From assembly GCA_030919125.1 (NCBI GenBank), contig CP121470.1:1364001-1428000 (forward strand): DNA of 64,000 nucleotides, written 5' to 3'. Position numbers and translations under genes: made by a program. Positions 45,939 to 55,150 of the stretch are shown one piece after another; position 1 is the stretch's first letter, and each line of letters begins with the position of its first letter. The notes under the pieces were generated by a model that had not been told where the DNA came from, made no database searches, and saw only the letters and a list, made by a program, of their open reading frames with translations. Source of the stretch: Methanoregula sp. SKADARSKE-2 (GTDB lineage Archaea; Halobacteriota; Methanomicrobia; Methanomicrobiales; Methanospirillaceae).

Positions 45939-46141
45939 CACAAGGGGTGGCACTCGTGTTGGCCGTGGCCCTTGTTGGTACTTTGATACTCGGATCATAT
46001 CTCTTTACGAATGATGATGGAAGCATGGATATCTCCATCCCCCATGAATCCATCATACGGATCCCAATTGCAATAGCAGATCCTCGACCAATCCCGGTAT
46101 TCATTAAGGTGAAAGATAGATGGATAACACTACCTTTATAA
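45923..46141 (+). CDS. single-helix membrane protein, unknown
   Basis: 72 residues from GTG 45923: a hydrophobic helix GVALVLAVALVGTLILGSYL followed by a polar tail with a proline/isoleucine-rich strand (IPIAIADPRPIPVFIKVKDR). It overlaps the previous gene by 16 bp; it could instead be the C-terminal anchor of that protein after a frameshift, which would give a secreted domain plus anchor. Moderate support. Confidence 0.5.
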   Translation: MAGIVTQGVALVLAVALVGTLILGSYLFTNDDGSMDISIPHESIIRIPIAIADPRPIPVFIKVKDRWITLPL

Positions 46142-46156
46142 GGAGAGGGATGAAGA

Positions 46157-46354
46157 ATGATGAACAGTAAGTAGATAATTCGGCTCGTAGCAAGAATAGT
46201 CATTCTTTTTGTCCTCATATGTTTAGCCCATATCCTGGCTGTATGGGCCGGAAATGAAAAATTTATGGTTCGCGAGGATATGATGTTCTTGAGCATTGCA
46301 AGCGGTGCGTTTGCGGTTTTAGCAGCACAGTATATTGATAAAAAATATCCTTGA
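46157..46354 (+). pseudogene. small two-helix membrane protein with amber at codon 6
   Basis: ATG ATG AAC AGT AAG TAG, then an open frame IIRLVARIVILFVLICLAHI (helix 1), LAVWAGNEKFMVREDMMFLS and a second helix SGAFAVLAAQYIDKKYP. The ribosome site GGAGAGG precedes the ATG by 5 bases. The TAG at 46172-46174 blocks the protein; no alternative start follows it before helix 1. It forms a three-gene cluster with 45507 and 45923. Confidence 0.45.
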
Positions 46355-46573
46355 GAATAATTATTTGGCGATTGTGCCCTGAAGAAACGTGCATGACCTC
46401 AAATCAGTTCAAACCGGAGATCCAATACTATTTTGTGGACAGCAAAGACTGAGAGATTTTTTAGGTTCCCGCTCCTGTTGGAGAAATCAGTCCTTCTCGC
46501 ACAATCAGACTTGCGTGTACAGTCCCGAAAGTATTTCTCATGGATCTCAGTTCGTGAAAACGTGAATGTTTCA

Positions 46574-47170
46574 TCAACTCACCACCCAAAAATTCTGATA
46601 CCAAAACCGAGAATAGCCTCTTTGCGGTAATCTCCTCCAGAATGCGAGATTCGGCGATTCCAGATTCTCGAAATCCAGACTGCCATGAGGTCGATCATTG
46701 TACCATGAGATAAAATCGTCCAGAGACGCGAACTCGTATCGGGACCTACGATAGGTGTCAAACCATCTCTCGCTTTTTCCCTTGGTCTGGGAATGTCTGG
46801 CCCTTGTGGGGATAGGACGGATACCCATTGATTCAAGATATTGTTTGAACTCCCTTTCCCAATTTCCATCCTGATTAATGCGATGGGCACCGTATTCACT
46901 GCCACGATTAGCATCTCTAACATTCTCGCTCCATACCGAAAAGCGTCCAGACGCATTTGCAATCACGCCGGATTCCTCGGCAGTTATCGGCTTCTTCGGT
47001 CGACCCAGGGCCTCCCCTATACCAGGAATAATGCCGGTTTCCCGATAGTGCTTCGCGAGTTGATCCCCTCGTCTCCTCGTTACGCGCTGGATCTTGGCAA
47101 TTATCCCAGAGGATTCTTGCCGCTCTTTCTGGCGGATTATCCAACGGATCTCCTTCCCGGTCAACTTCAT
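46574..47170 (-). pseudogene. IS481-like transposase relic, internally deleted
   Basis: The N-terminal helix-turn-helix (MKLTGKEIRWIIRQKERQES; AKIQRVTRRRGDQLAKHY) is followed by a join within SGRFSVWSENVRDANRGSEY to the C-terminal core EYGAHRINQDGNWEREFKQY, TKGKSERWFDTYRRSRYEFA and DDFISWYNDRPHGSLDFENL. The central part with the first catalytic Asp is missing. This lineage differs from copies A-C. Confidence 0.75.
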
Positions 47171-47426
47171 CGTTGACTTTCTCTTCGGTTCAACGTCGAA
47201 TATAGGAAATACTTTCGGAATTGTACACCACTCTCCGGTCCAACACCGTAGCATCAGCTGGTAAGTGCTGTCAGGCACAAAAGGGGATATGACCCGGTTT
47301 TTCCAAAAGACCAGTATCGTATCCTTTGCGGGGTGCAGGTTCTGTCTCCGTGGTTAAGCCCCCTGTTCTCCTCCTTGGTGCTGACCGAGAGGGGGAGGCT
47401 TGAGGAGTGAACGACGGAGTTCCGGA

Positions 47427-50400
47427 TCAGGACTTCGTGGTGCACCCGGGTCCCGCCAACGTGGACAGGCCGCCGTGTCTCTTCTCGACAACGAGCTGGG
47501 TCGCGATCCGCTCCTTGAGGGCAGGGACATGCGAGATGATCCCGATAAGTTTCCCGTCCCGCTGGAGACTGATGAGGGCATCGAGTGCTACTTCGAGCGA
47601 TTCGTTGTCGAGCGTCCCGAAGCCTTCGTCGAGGAAGAGGGAGTCGACCCGGACATTGGAGCTCGCCATGTCGGAGAGGCCGAGGGCAAGGGCGAGGCTG
47701 ACGATGAAACTCTCGCCCCCGGAGAGGTTCTTTGTGGACCGGATCTCCCCGGCCTGGTGGAGGTCGACGACGCTCATCTCCAGCTGGTTATTCTCGGTCC
47801 GGAGCAGAAGGTACCGGTCGTTCAGGCGCCTCAGGTGCTGGTTTGCATGGGAGAGGAGGATGTCAAACGTGATCCCCTGGGCGAAGAGCCGGAATTTCTT
47901 CCCGTCATGGGAGCCGATCAGCGCGTTCAGCCTCGCCCACCGTTCGTATTCAGCCTGCTGTTTTCTTATCCTTTCGAGGAGATCCTTCTGCGCCTGCATC
48001 TGGGCCCCGTGCCGGTCGATCTTCAGCCGTATTTCGAGAATCTCCTTCTGTGCCGCCTCGTGATCCTGTAAACAGACGGCGAGTTCCTCTTCGAGGGTCG
48101 TGAGGGAGCGATCCGTAAGCTGTTCCGCCCGGAGTCTGCCCAACGCATCCTCTCTCCCGCTGATAAGGGACGCAAGCCGGATCTCTTCGGTCCTGAGATC
48201 CTCTTCGAGCGCCTCCAGGGCTGCGAATCGTTCCCGGCCGATACGGGATGCAAAGAACTCCGCACACCCGGAGAAACCGGCGAGAAGGATCCTCTCCCTC
48301 AATGCATTTTTCGCACGGATGATCTCCTCATTGGTTCTGGTCAGGGCCTCCTTCTGCCCGGCTATCTGGTCTGCCAGGGATTTGAGTTTTGCAGAGTACT
48401 CCTGGCCGGTTGCTGCCAGGTCCTCCCTCTCTCTCTCGTTCCGGAGGTAAGTCTCCCGCCTCTCCTCCAGATCTTTTAGGATCGCCTCGATGGTCCCGGG
48501 TTCGGGCTTTCGGTACCCGTACGGTTCGAGCCTCTCCCAGATTGTTGTCAGGTATTCCCCTAGGTCCCGGCCAAGGTTCTCGATCTCCGCTGCGAGATTG
48601 TTTACCTCGGCCTCGCCTCCGGCGATCGCCAGCTTTGCCCGGTGGATCTCTTCCTGTACAATGTCCAGCCCGGATCTCAGTTGACGGGCACGTTCGGCGT
48701 TGTTGGCGAGGATCTTCCGGAGTTCTGCAACTTTTGCAAGAACATCATCGCACCCCTTGAGTTCTTCGGTCAGCTCCGTTACCGAGAGCTCGATTCTCCG
48801 CTTCCGGTCCTCGCTGTCGGTTGCGATCCAGAGGTTCGCGGTGCCGGTGGCGATGAGGAGCTCATTGGCTGCAGACTCTCTCCGGTTCTTCTCCTCTTCG
48901 AGAAGGTTCTGTGCCGTCTCCCCGTCGATCTGCGTGATGCGCCGGACTATTCCGGCCTCCTCGTTCCGGAGGGTTTTTAGTCTCCGGAGATACGCTTCCC
49001 GTTCCTCGTCGGTTTCTTCGATCCGGGGGAGATGGGCATCGACATAGGGATGGTCCCGCGAACCACAGAGGGGGCAGGGCTCCCCGGCTGCGAGGCGCTC
49101 TCGTTCTTGAGCGAGGTCCCGGATCGTGAGAAGGTTTTTGCGTCTCTCATCGAGTTCACGGATGACTCTTTCGTTGAGGGCGATCTCGCGGAGCCTCTGG
49201 TCAAGGGCTCGTTGCCGCTCTGTCTTCTCGGCGGACAATTCCTGATAGCTGCGCTTGCGATCTTCTTGCTCCTGATGCAAACTCTCCGACCGGAGAATGG
49301 TCGCGGTGAGGGCGGTGAGGCGTTCGATCTCCGCGGTGAGATCTATCTTTCTCTCGTACAGGGCCGAGGGTTCCGTATCCCCGAGAATACCAGCGAGTTC
49401 CTGCTGCAGCTTCTGAGCCACGGTCTTCGTCTCCGCTTGATCGCGGGCGAGATCTTCTCTCTGCTCCTCTCTGCCGGCACACGCTTTCCGTGCGGCAGCG
49501 ACGTGGTCTGAAGCGTTCCTGTGGCCGGCCTCGCAGGAGGAAAGTCTCTGTCCGGTCTTTTGGTATGCGGAGACGAGCTGCTCTATCGCCCCGAAATTTT
49601 CCCGGAGGGTGGCATCGGCCGGATGTTCCTGGATCCGTCGCTCCCGCTCCCCGATCTGATCCCGGAGTCTCCTGAACGCCTGGTCGCACTCCCCGTACGC
49701 GATCCGGTCGCGGCCGGTCTTGCCTGCAAGATCTTCCTGCGCCAGAATTTTTGCCTGGAGCAGGGCATAGTCCGGCTCGAACTCTCGTGCAACCCGGGCT
49801 TTTTTCAGGAGCGCGAGCTCCGGACGATTCTCCTCCCTTCTCCGATCGATATCCCTCCTTGTCCTCTCAAGACCTGCCAGTTCCTCCTCGAGCTGGCCTC
49901 TCTGCTTCAGCCAGCTGATCGCCCTCTCGAGTTTGGTCTTCCGGCCTGCGATGAACGTTGCGCCCTGCACCCTCTCCTCCCGTACCCGGTCGAGCTCCTT
50001 TTGCTCCTCATCCGACAGGAGCTGGACCGTCCCGCCCTCCCTCTGCAGCGTATCGAGCTGCATCTTTTCCCGGGCGGTGCGATCGTGGACCCGTTCTGAG
50101 ATGGCCGTGTAGATCCCGGTCCCCGTGATCTGTTCGAGGATGGGAGCCCGCTCATCCGGTTTTGCGCTGAGGAAGGTGGCAAACTCTCCCTGTGCAAGGA
50201 GCATTGACCGGGTGAACTGCTCGAAGTTCATCCCTGTACATCTCTCCACCTTGCCCAGGACCTCCTTGATCTTGTTCTCGAGAACCCTCCCGGTCCTGGC
50301 ATCGGCGATCTCGTGCTCCGATTGCTGGAGTTCCCCATCCGCTCTCTTCTTCGCCCGTCTCTGGCTCCAGTGGCACCTGAATTTCCCTTCCGAGGATTCG

Positions 50401-50654
50401 AATGTGACCTCGGCAAAGCATTCACCGGTGTGCCGGGTCATGAGATCGTTTGTGGTCTTAGTGATCTTCCCGAGACGGGGGGTCTGGCCGTAGAGGGCGA
50501 GGCAGAGTGCGTCGAGGATGGTTGTCTTGCCGGAACCGGTGGGCCCGACAATGGCAAAGATACCGCCGGACTCGTACTCCGGGTGGGTAAAGTCGATCTG
50601 CCACTCTCCGGCGAGCGAGTTGAGATTCCTGAAACGGAGTCCGAGGATTCTCAT
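47427..50654 (-). CDS. sbcC: exonuclease subunit SbcC (Rad50-like)
   Basis: 1075 residues, an SMC-like ATPase that works with SbcD to open hairpins and trim DNA ends. Walker A GPTGSGKT at residues 37-44 (after MRILGLRFRNLNSLAGEW), long coiled coils (about 180-500 and 560-880) around a zinc hook CPLC at residues 527-530, the ABC signature NLSGGESFIVSLALALGLS and Walker B SLFLDEGFGTLD near the C terminus. The sequence is of the bacterial SbcC type rather than archaeal Rad50. Its ATG overlaps the sbcD stop by 4 bp. Confidence 0.93.
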   Translation of the reverse strand: MRILGLRFRNLNSLAGEWQIDFTHPEYESGGIFAIVGPTGSGKTTILDALCLALYGQTPRLGKITKTTNDLMTRHTGECFAEVTFESSEGKFRCHWSQRRAKKRADGELQQSEHEIADARTGRVLENKIKEVLGKVERCTGMNFEQFTRSMLLAQGEFATFLSAKPDERAPILEQITGTGIYTAISERVHDRTAREKMQLDTLQREGGTVQLLSDEEQKELDRVREERVQGATFIAGRKTKLERAISWLKQRGQLEEELAGLERTRRDIDRRREENRPELALLKKARVAREFEPDYALLQAKILAQEDLAGKTGRDRIAYGECDQAFRRLRDQIGERERRIQEHPADATLRENFGAIEQLVSAYQKTGQRLSSCEAGHRNASDHVAAARKACAGREEQREDLARDQAETKTVAQKLQQELAGILGDTEPSALYERKIDLTAEIERLTALTATILRSESLHQEQEDRKRSYQELSAEKTERQRALDQRLREIALNERVIRELDERRKNLLTIRDLAQERERLAAGEPCPLCGSRDHPYVDAHLPRIEETDEEREAYLRRLKTLRNEEAGIVRRITQIDGETAQNLLEEEKNRRESAANELLIATGTANLWIATDSEDRKRRIELSVTELTEELKGCDDVLAKVAELRKILANNAERARQLRSGLDIVQEEIHRAKLAIAGGEAEVNNLAAEIENLGRDLGEYLTTIWERLEPYGYRKPEPGTIEAILKDLEERRETYLRNEREREDLAATGQEYSAKLKSLADQIAGQKEALTRTNEEIIRAKNALRERILLAGFSGCAEFFASRIGRERFAALEALEEDLRTEEIRLASLISGREDALGRLRAEQLTDRSLTTLEEELAVCLQDHEAAQKEILEIRLKIDRHGAQMQAQKDLLERIRKQQAEYERWARLNALIGSHDGKKFRLFAQGITFDILLSHANQHLRRLNDRYLLLRTENNQLEMSVVDLHQAGEIRSTKNLSGGESFIVSLALALGLSDMASSNVRVDSLFLDEGFGTLDNESLEVALDALISLQRDGKLIGIISHVPALKERIATQLVVEKRHGGLSTLAGPGCTTKS

Positions 50655-51892
50655 ATGTCCTCATCCATCGTGGTGGTCTCTCCCGAGAGCTCCGCAAGGA
50701 TCTCGCCGTACAGGGCGAGGAGTTCGGGGCGATCCCCGGGCCTGACCTTGTTTGCATCAAGACACCGGGTGAAGATCTCCAGCTCGCCGAGCTGGTCGAG
50801 CGCTTCGTCAGCCACGGATTGTTTCAGGATCTGGTCTGTGAGCCGGTTGTTTTTTATCCCGAGGACAAGAACCTTCGAGCCCCTGGTTAGGGCCGCGATC
50901 TTCTCCTGGATCTCCGGAATTATGCCGGGGTCTTCGAGAATTATCTCGATCCAGACCGGTCGGCCGGTCGCTCTCAGGGAACGGATCCGTGTTTCAATCT
51001 CCTCGAACGTTCCCGTGAGCTGCTCCATCTCCTGGAAACAGGGTACCGGGATCTCCCGGATTACCGGCTCTCCTCCGTTCCCAAACTCTCCAATGATAAC
51101 GCTCTTTTCCTGCTTTGCATCGGAGAATCCCATGGGGAGGGGCGAGCCGCTGTAGCGCCGGCACGCATCCCCGCCAACGAGCTGGGCCGTATGCAGGTGG
51201 CCGAGGGCGAGGTAGTCGATGCCGGGCAGGAAGGTCTCAGGCCGGACCCGCACGAGCGTCCCGATATAATGTTCCCGGATCCCGTCGTCCTCGGTCACCG
51301 TCCCCCCCTCCGCGTACAGGTGCCCCATCACAACGAGCGGAAGACGGCCCTCGCGTCTCTGCCTCTCTTCTTCAGCAAGGGTGCAGACCGCGTGGTAATG
51401 TCTCCGGATGCCGTCGAGCAGGCGCCGGGTCTTCTCATCGATGCTCTCCCCGGCCTCAACGGTCCTGACATCCCGGTCCCTGAGGTACGGGACAGCACAG
51501 ACGATGATCGCCGGGTTCCCGGCGTTGTCGTCCAGGACGAGGATCTCCTCCTCCGCATTCTCGGTCATCGACCCGATGACATGAATGTTGAGGGAGCGGA
51601 AGAGTGTCTTTGGGACATCCAGGAGCGAGGGGGAGTCATGGTTCCCCGCGGTGATGACCACGTGCCGGCACCGGGACCGGGTGATCTTCCCGAGAAATTT
51701 GAAGTAGAGTTCGAGGGCCGAAGTTGCGGGGTTTGCGGAGTCGAAGATGTCACCTGAGACGAGCAGGAGATCGATCTCTTCCGCCTCGATCGTTGCCTCC
51801 AGCCACGCGAAGAAGGCCTCGAACTCGGCCGTCCGCTTCCGGTCCCGGAACGTGTTGCCAAGATGCCAGTCGGAGGTATGCAGGACTCTCAC
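50651..51892 (-). CDS. sbcD: exonuclease subunit SbcD (Mre11-like)
   Basis: 413 residues. The calcineurin-like nuclease motifs are TSDWHLGN (residues 6-13), LLLVSGDIFDSANP, VVITAGNHDSPS, VVMGHLYAEGG and YLALGHLHTAQLVG, which hold the two manganese ions. The C-terminal SbcD capping domain (about 290-390) follows. It starts the sbcD-sbcC operon and is divergent from addB, with about 130 bp between. Confidence 0.94.
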   Translation of the reverse strand: MRVLHTSDWHLGNTFRDRKRTAEFEAFFAWLEATIEAEEIDLLLVSGDIFDSANPATSALELYFKFLGKITRSRCRHVVITAGNHDSPSLLDVPKTLFRSLNIHVIGSMTENAEEEILVLDDNAGNPAIIVCAVPYLRDRDVRTVEAGESIDEKTRRLLDGIRRHYHAVCTLAEEERQRREGRLPLVVMGHLYAEGGTVTEDDGIREHYIGTLVRVRPETFLPGIDYLALGHLHTAQLVGGDACRRYSGSPLPMGFSDAKQEKSVIIGEFGNGGEPVIREIPVPCFQEMEQLTGTFEEIETRIRSLRATGRPVWIEIILEDPGIIPEIQEKIAALTRGSKVLVLGIKNNRLTDQILKQSVADEALDQLGELEIFTRCLDANKVRPGDRPELLALYGEILAELSGETTTMDEDI

Positions 51893-52021
51893 AGTTTGAT
51901 CTGCTCCGGTAGTTATCAGAAATTGGGACTCTTCTGCCTATATGAGCTGCGGTTTGCACCCTGAAAGTGATTTTTGGGTAACTAAACATATAGTCGCGTG
52001 CTGAATACTAGTATCATTGGT
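51893..52021. promoter_or_regulatory. divergent promoter region between sbcD and addB
   Basis: 129 bp with the A/T-rich ACTAAACATATAGTC (51981-51995) placed about 25-35 bp before the addB start codons. The sbcD side has no obvious box. Confidence 0.45.
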
Positions 52022-55000
52022 ATGATGATGCCGACTCAAGACCCGATGGGGAACCCTGCCACTCTCGTGTACCGCGGTCTCCCGGGCGACGGACTCGATG
52101 AATTTATCCGGCAGTTTTTGGCATCGGCAAGAGAAGATCCCTTCGGTAGCTGGCTCCTCCTTCCCACCGAGCGGCTCGTCCGGACCGTCACCGGTACATT
52201 GGCAGGAGCCGGTCTTCTGTATATCCCCACCCGGATCTGCACCCTCAAGAGATTCTGCGAGCACTATTTCGAGGAGCACCGAACGAGCGAACGCCTCCTC
52301 ACCCCCGGGGAAGCCCGGCTCCTCCTCGGCCAGGTCCTCACGGAGAAGAAGCGGGTCCTCCCGATCCTCTCTTCCCGGAGCCGGCCCTCCCCCGGGACGA
52401 TCGACGAGCTCCTCACCTTCACCCGCGTGATGATCCGGCGGAAGATAGCCTATCCGGAATGCCTCCTCGAGCTCCAGAGTGATAAGAGCAACCAGATCGA
52501 GACCATCATCACGGAATACCAGAGCCTGCTCCGTTCCCACAATCTTCTTGACAGCGACACCCTGGTCGGCTGGGTGATCGATCACCTCACCTCCCCCGGC
52601 CCGGTACCGCTCGGGAGCGTATACGTATATGGCCTCTTCGACCCGCTGCCGCTTGAGGGGGATCTCTTGTCGGCTATACGGGAAGATTCGGGGCACTTCT
52701 CCGTCTTCCTCCCGGAGGGGAGGGATCCGGTCATCTTCCCCACAGAGGTACCCTGGGCTGGGGAGCCCGGGTCGATCGTCCCGGTTCCGCCCTCATCCCC
52801 CCGGGCCGGGTCGCTGACCGGCCTCTTCAGACCCGGGGCAGAGATCGAGTCCGGCGGGGACCTGCGGGCTGCCACCTTCCCGACCCGGTACCGGGAGATC
52901 CGATCCATTGCCGGCGAGATAGCGCGGCTCCACGCTGCCGGAACCCCTTATTCGGCGATCGCGGTCGCATTCCCGGATGTCCGGGCCCAGTTCTCGGTGG
53001 TCCAGGAGATCTTCTCTGATTTTTGTATCCCGTGGAACTCTGCGACCGGTACCCGCCTTGTCCGGTCTCCTGTCAGCGGATTTCTGCTGAGCATAGCCGA
53101 GACCGTGAGCGATCGGTATCCCCGGGAGCATATCGTCCGGCTCATCGGGAGTCCCTACTTCCGGTCTCGGGCAGTACGGGAGTACGGCCTCACCGCAGAC
53201 GAGGTCGACCTTGTCTCCCGGCTGGCGCAGATCGAGGGCGGGGAGTCCGGCTGGAAGGACGGGCTGGACCGGTATCTTGCCCGGGTCACAGAGGAGACGA
53301 CAGGTGAGCCGGGATCCCGCAACCGGGAGATGGCGGGGCGGGTCCGGGATGGAATGACCCGGCTTTTCCGGGATCTCTCCCCGCTGACCTCCAAGGAGAC
53401 GATCGATGAGCACCGGAAGAATTTTACCGGGCTCATCGACCGGTGGGGACTCTGGCAGCCCCCCCCGTCCGGGGATGGGGAACTTTTGCAGGGGGAGTAC
53501 GCCGCTCTTGCAAAGTTCCGGGAGTGCCTCACATCCCTTGACCGGACGACCACCCTGCTCACCCCCGCTCCGGTCGGTATCGGGGAATTCCTCTCAACTC
53601 TTTCCCTGCTCGTACGAGAAGCGGAACTCCCCCCGAACAGGGACGGGACCGGTGTTGCGCTCCTGGGCATCCGCGAGTGCGTTCACGAGCACTTCCCCCT
53701 CCTCTTCATCGCCGGCCTGACCGAGGGTGAGATGCCCCGGCTCACGACCCGGCTCCCGCTCTCCAATACGCTGGAGAACCGACGGATGGGGACGCGTTCG
53801 CTTGAAGATATCCTCCTGGAAGAGCGGTACTACTTTATCGCGGCCCTGCTCGCAGGCCGGGACCGGGTGTATCTGAGCGCCCCGCAATCGGATGGCGGGA
53901 AAGTACTGCTGTCCTCCGCGTTCTTCGAGCGGGTGCGGGAGGCTACCGCTGTAGTACCCTGGGGGCAGGAGGATTCTAGCCCCTCGCCCTCCCTGCAGGC
54001 AGAGTCCATCCGGGCAGGTGAAATAATCACCCGCGGGGAGATCTGCGGGTCGCTTGCCCACCTCCCCCCGGAGGCCGAGATCGACGAGCTGGCCGGCCGG
54101 ATAACGATCGAGCGCTACTACCGGCGGGGGGGGTACGACTCCCCGTACGAGGGGATGCTTGCGGAGGATGCGGCGATCACCTCGGCCCTGGGAGCGATGT
54201 ACGGGCCCGGCCACGTCTACTCCCCGACCGTGCTGGAGACGTATGCTGAGTGCCCGTTCCGATTCTTCCTTGAACGGGTCGTCAGGATCCAGCCGCTGCC
54301 TGAGGTTGAGCCGAACCTCTCGGCAAAGGACCGGGGGACTGCGGTGCACACGATCCTCTCCTCGTTTTACCGGGAGTGGCGGAGACTCGGGCATGAGAAG
54401 GTGACTGCGGTCTCGCTCGCGGAAGCGACGGAACTGATGCTCCGGATCGCGGCGGAGGAGCTCGGCCGGCACCCGTCCGAAAGCCCGCTCTGGGAAGCGA
54501 CCCGGATCCAGATGACCGGCGGGGGGGAGGGCGGGCCGGGGATATTTGTCCGGTTCCTGGAGACCGAGGTGCTCATTGAGTCTTCGCCGCTCGTGCCCTC
54601 GCTCTTTGAGTTCTCGTTCGGGATGCCTCAGGACCCGGGCGATGACCCGGCATCGGTTGAGGAGCCGGTCGAGCTGACTTTCGGGGAAGAAACGATCCGG
54701 ATCCAGGGACGGATCGACCGGATCGATATCACGCCGGACGGCCGCTTCTCGATCTCTGACTACAAGACCGGGTCTCTGGTCGTATCGAAGAAGGAGATCG
54801 AGGCGGGAAGAGCCCTCCAGCTCCCCCTCTACCTTGGAGCGTACGAGAAGATCTCCGGGATGCGGGGGGTCGCTGCAGGGTATTATCGGATCCGGCGGGA
54901 GGTGGAGAACAGGATCGTTCTCTGCGACGAGTCTGGGGGGGACCTCATCTCCGGATCGAGGATCCGGATTTCGGAGATCGGCCCGCTGCTCACCCGGTCG

Positions 55001-55150
55001 CTGGAGTTTGCTGCAGACTATATCCATAAGATCCGGGCCGGGGCCTTCCCCCTTGTCGCGGAAGAGAGGTGCCCGAATAGGTACTGCGCGTTCCGGTGCA
55101 CCTGCCGGTTCGATCCCGGCCGGGTCTTCTCCCTGACGGAGGGGGAGTAG
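52022..55150 (+). CDS. addB: AddB-like helicase-nuclease subunit
   Basis: About 1042 residues from ATG 52022 (GTG 51998 is an alternative). The N-terminal half is an inactivated UvrD-like helicase fold (GSWLLLPTERLVRTVTGTLA; TRICTLKRFCEHYF); the C-terminal half is a PD-(D/E)XK nuclease: YSPTVLETYAECPFRFFLER, then AKDRGTAVHTILSSFY, GRIDRIDITPDGRFSISDYK and the QLPLYLGAY strand. Four cysteines, C744 and the cluster CPNRYCAFRCTC (C1017, C1022, C1026, C1028), fit the AddB-type iron-sulfur staple. Adjacent to addA with no gap, as in bacterial AddAB. Confidence 0.87.
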   Translation: MMMPTQDPMGNPATLVYRGLPGDGLDEFIRQFLASAREDPFGSWLLLPTERLVRTVTGTLAGAGLLYIPTRICTLKRFCEHYFEEHRTSERLLTPGEARLLLGQVLTEKKRVLPILSSRSRPSPGTIDELLTFTRVMIRRKIAYPECLLELQSDKSNQIETIITEYQSLLRSHNLLDSDTLVGWVIDHLTSPGPVPLGSVYVYGLFDPLPLEGDLLSAIREDSGHFSVFLPEGRDPVIFPTEVPWAGEPGSIVPVPPSSPRAGSLTGLFRPGAEIESGGDLRAATFPTRYREIRSIAGEIARLHAAGTPYSAIAVAFPDVRAQFSVVQEIFSDFCIPWNSATGTRLVRSPVSGFLLSIAETVSDRYPREHIVRLIGSPYFRSRAVREYGLTADEVDLVSRLAQIEGGESGWKDGLDRYLARVTEETTGEPGSRNREMAGRVRDGMTRLFRDLSPLTSKETIDEHRKNFTGLIDRWGLWQPPPSGDGELLQGEYAALAKFRECLTSLDRTTTLLTPAPVGIGEFLSTLSLLVREAELPPNRDGTGVALLGIRECVHEHFPLLFIAGLTEGEMPRLTTRLPLSNTLENRRMGTRSLEDILLEERYYFIAALLAGRDRVYLSAPQSDGGKVLLSSAFFERVREATAVVPWGQEDSSPSPSLQAESIRAGEIITRGEICGSLAHLPPEAEIDELAGRITIERYYRRGGYDSPYEGMLAEDAAITSALGAMYGPGHVYSPTVLETYAECPFRFFLERVVRIQPLPEVEPNLSAKDRGTAVHTILSSFYREWRRLGHEKVTAVSLAEATELMLRIAAEELGRHPSESPLWEATRIQMTGGGEGGPGIFVRFLETEVLIESSPLVPSLFEFSFGMPQDPGDDPASVEEPVELTFGEETIRIQGRIDRIDITPDGRFSISDYKTGSLVVSKKEIEAGRALQLPLYLGAYEKISGMRGVAAGYYRIRREVENRIVLCDESGGDLISGSRIRISEIGPLLTRSLEFAADYIHKIRAGAFPLVAEERCPNRYCAFRCTCRFDPGRVFSLTEGE

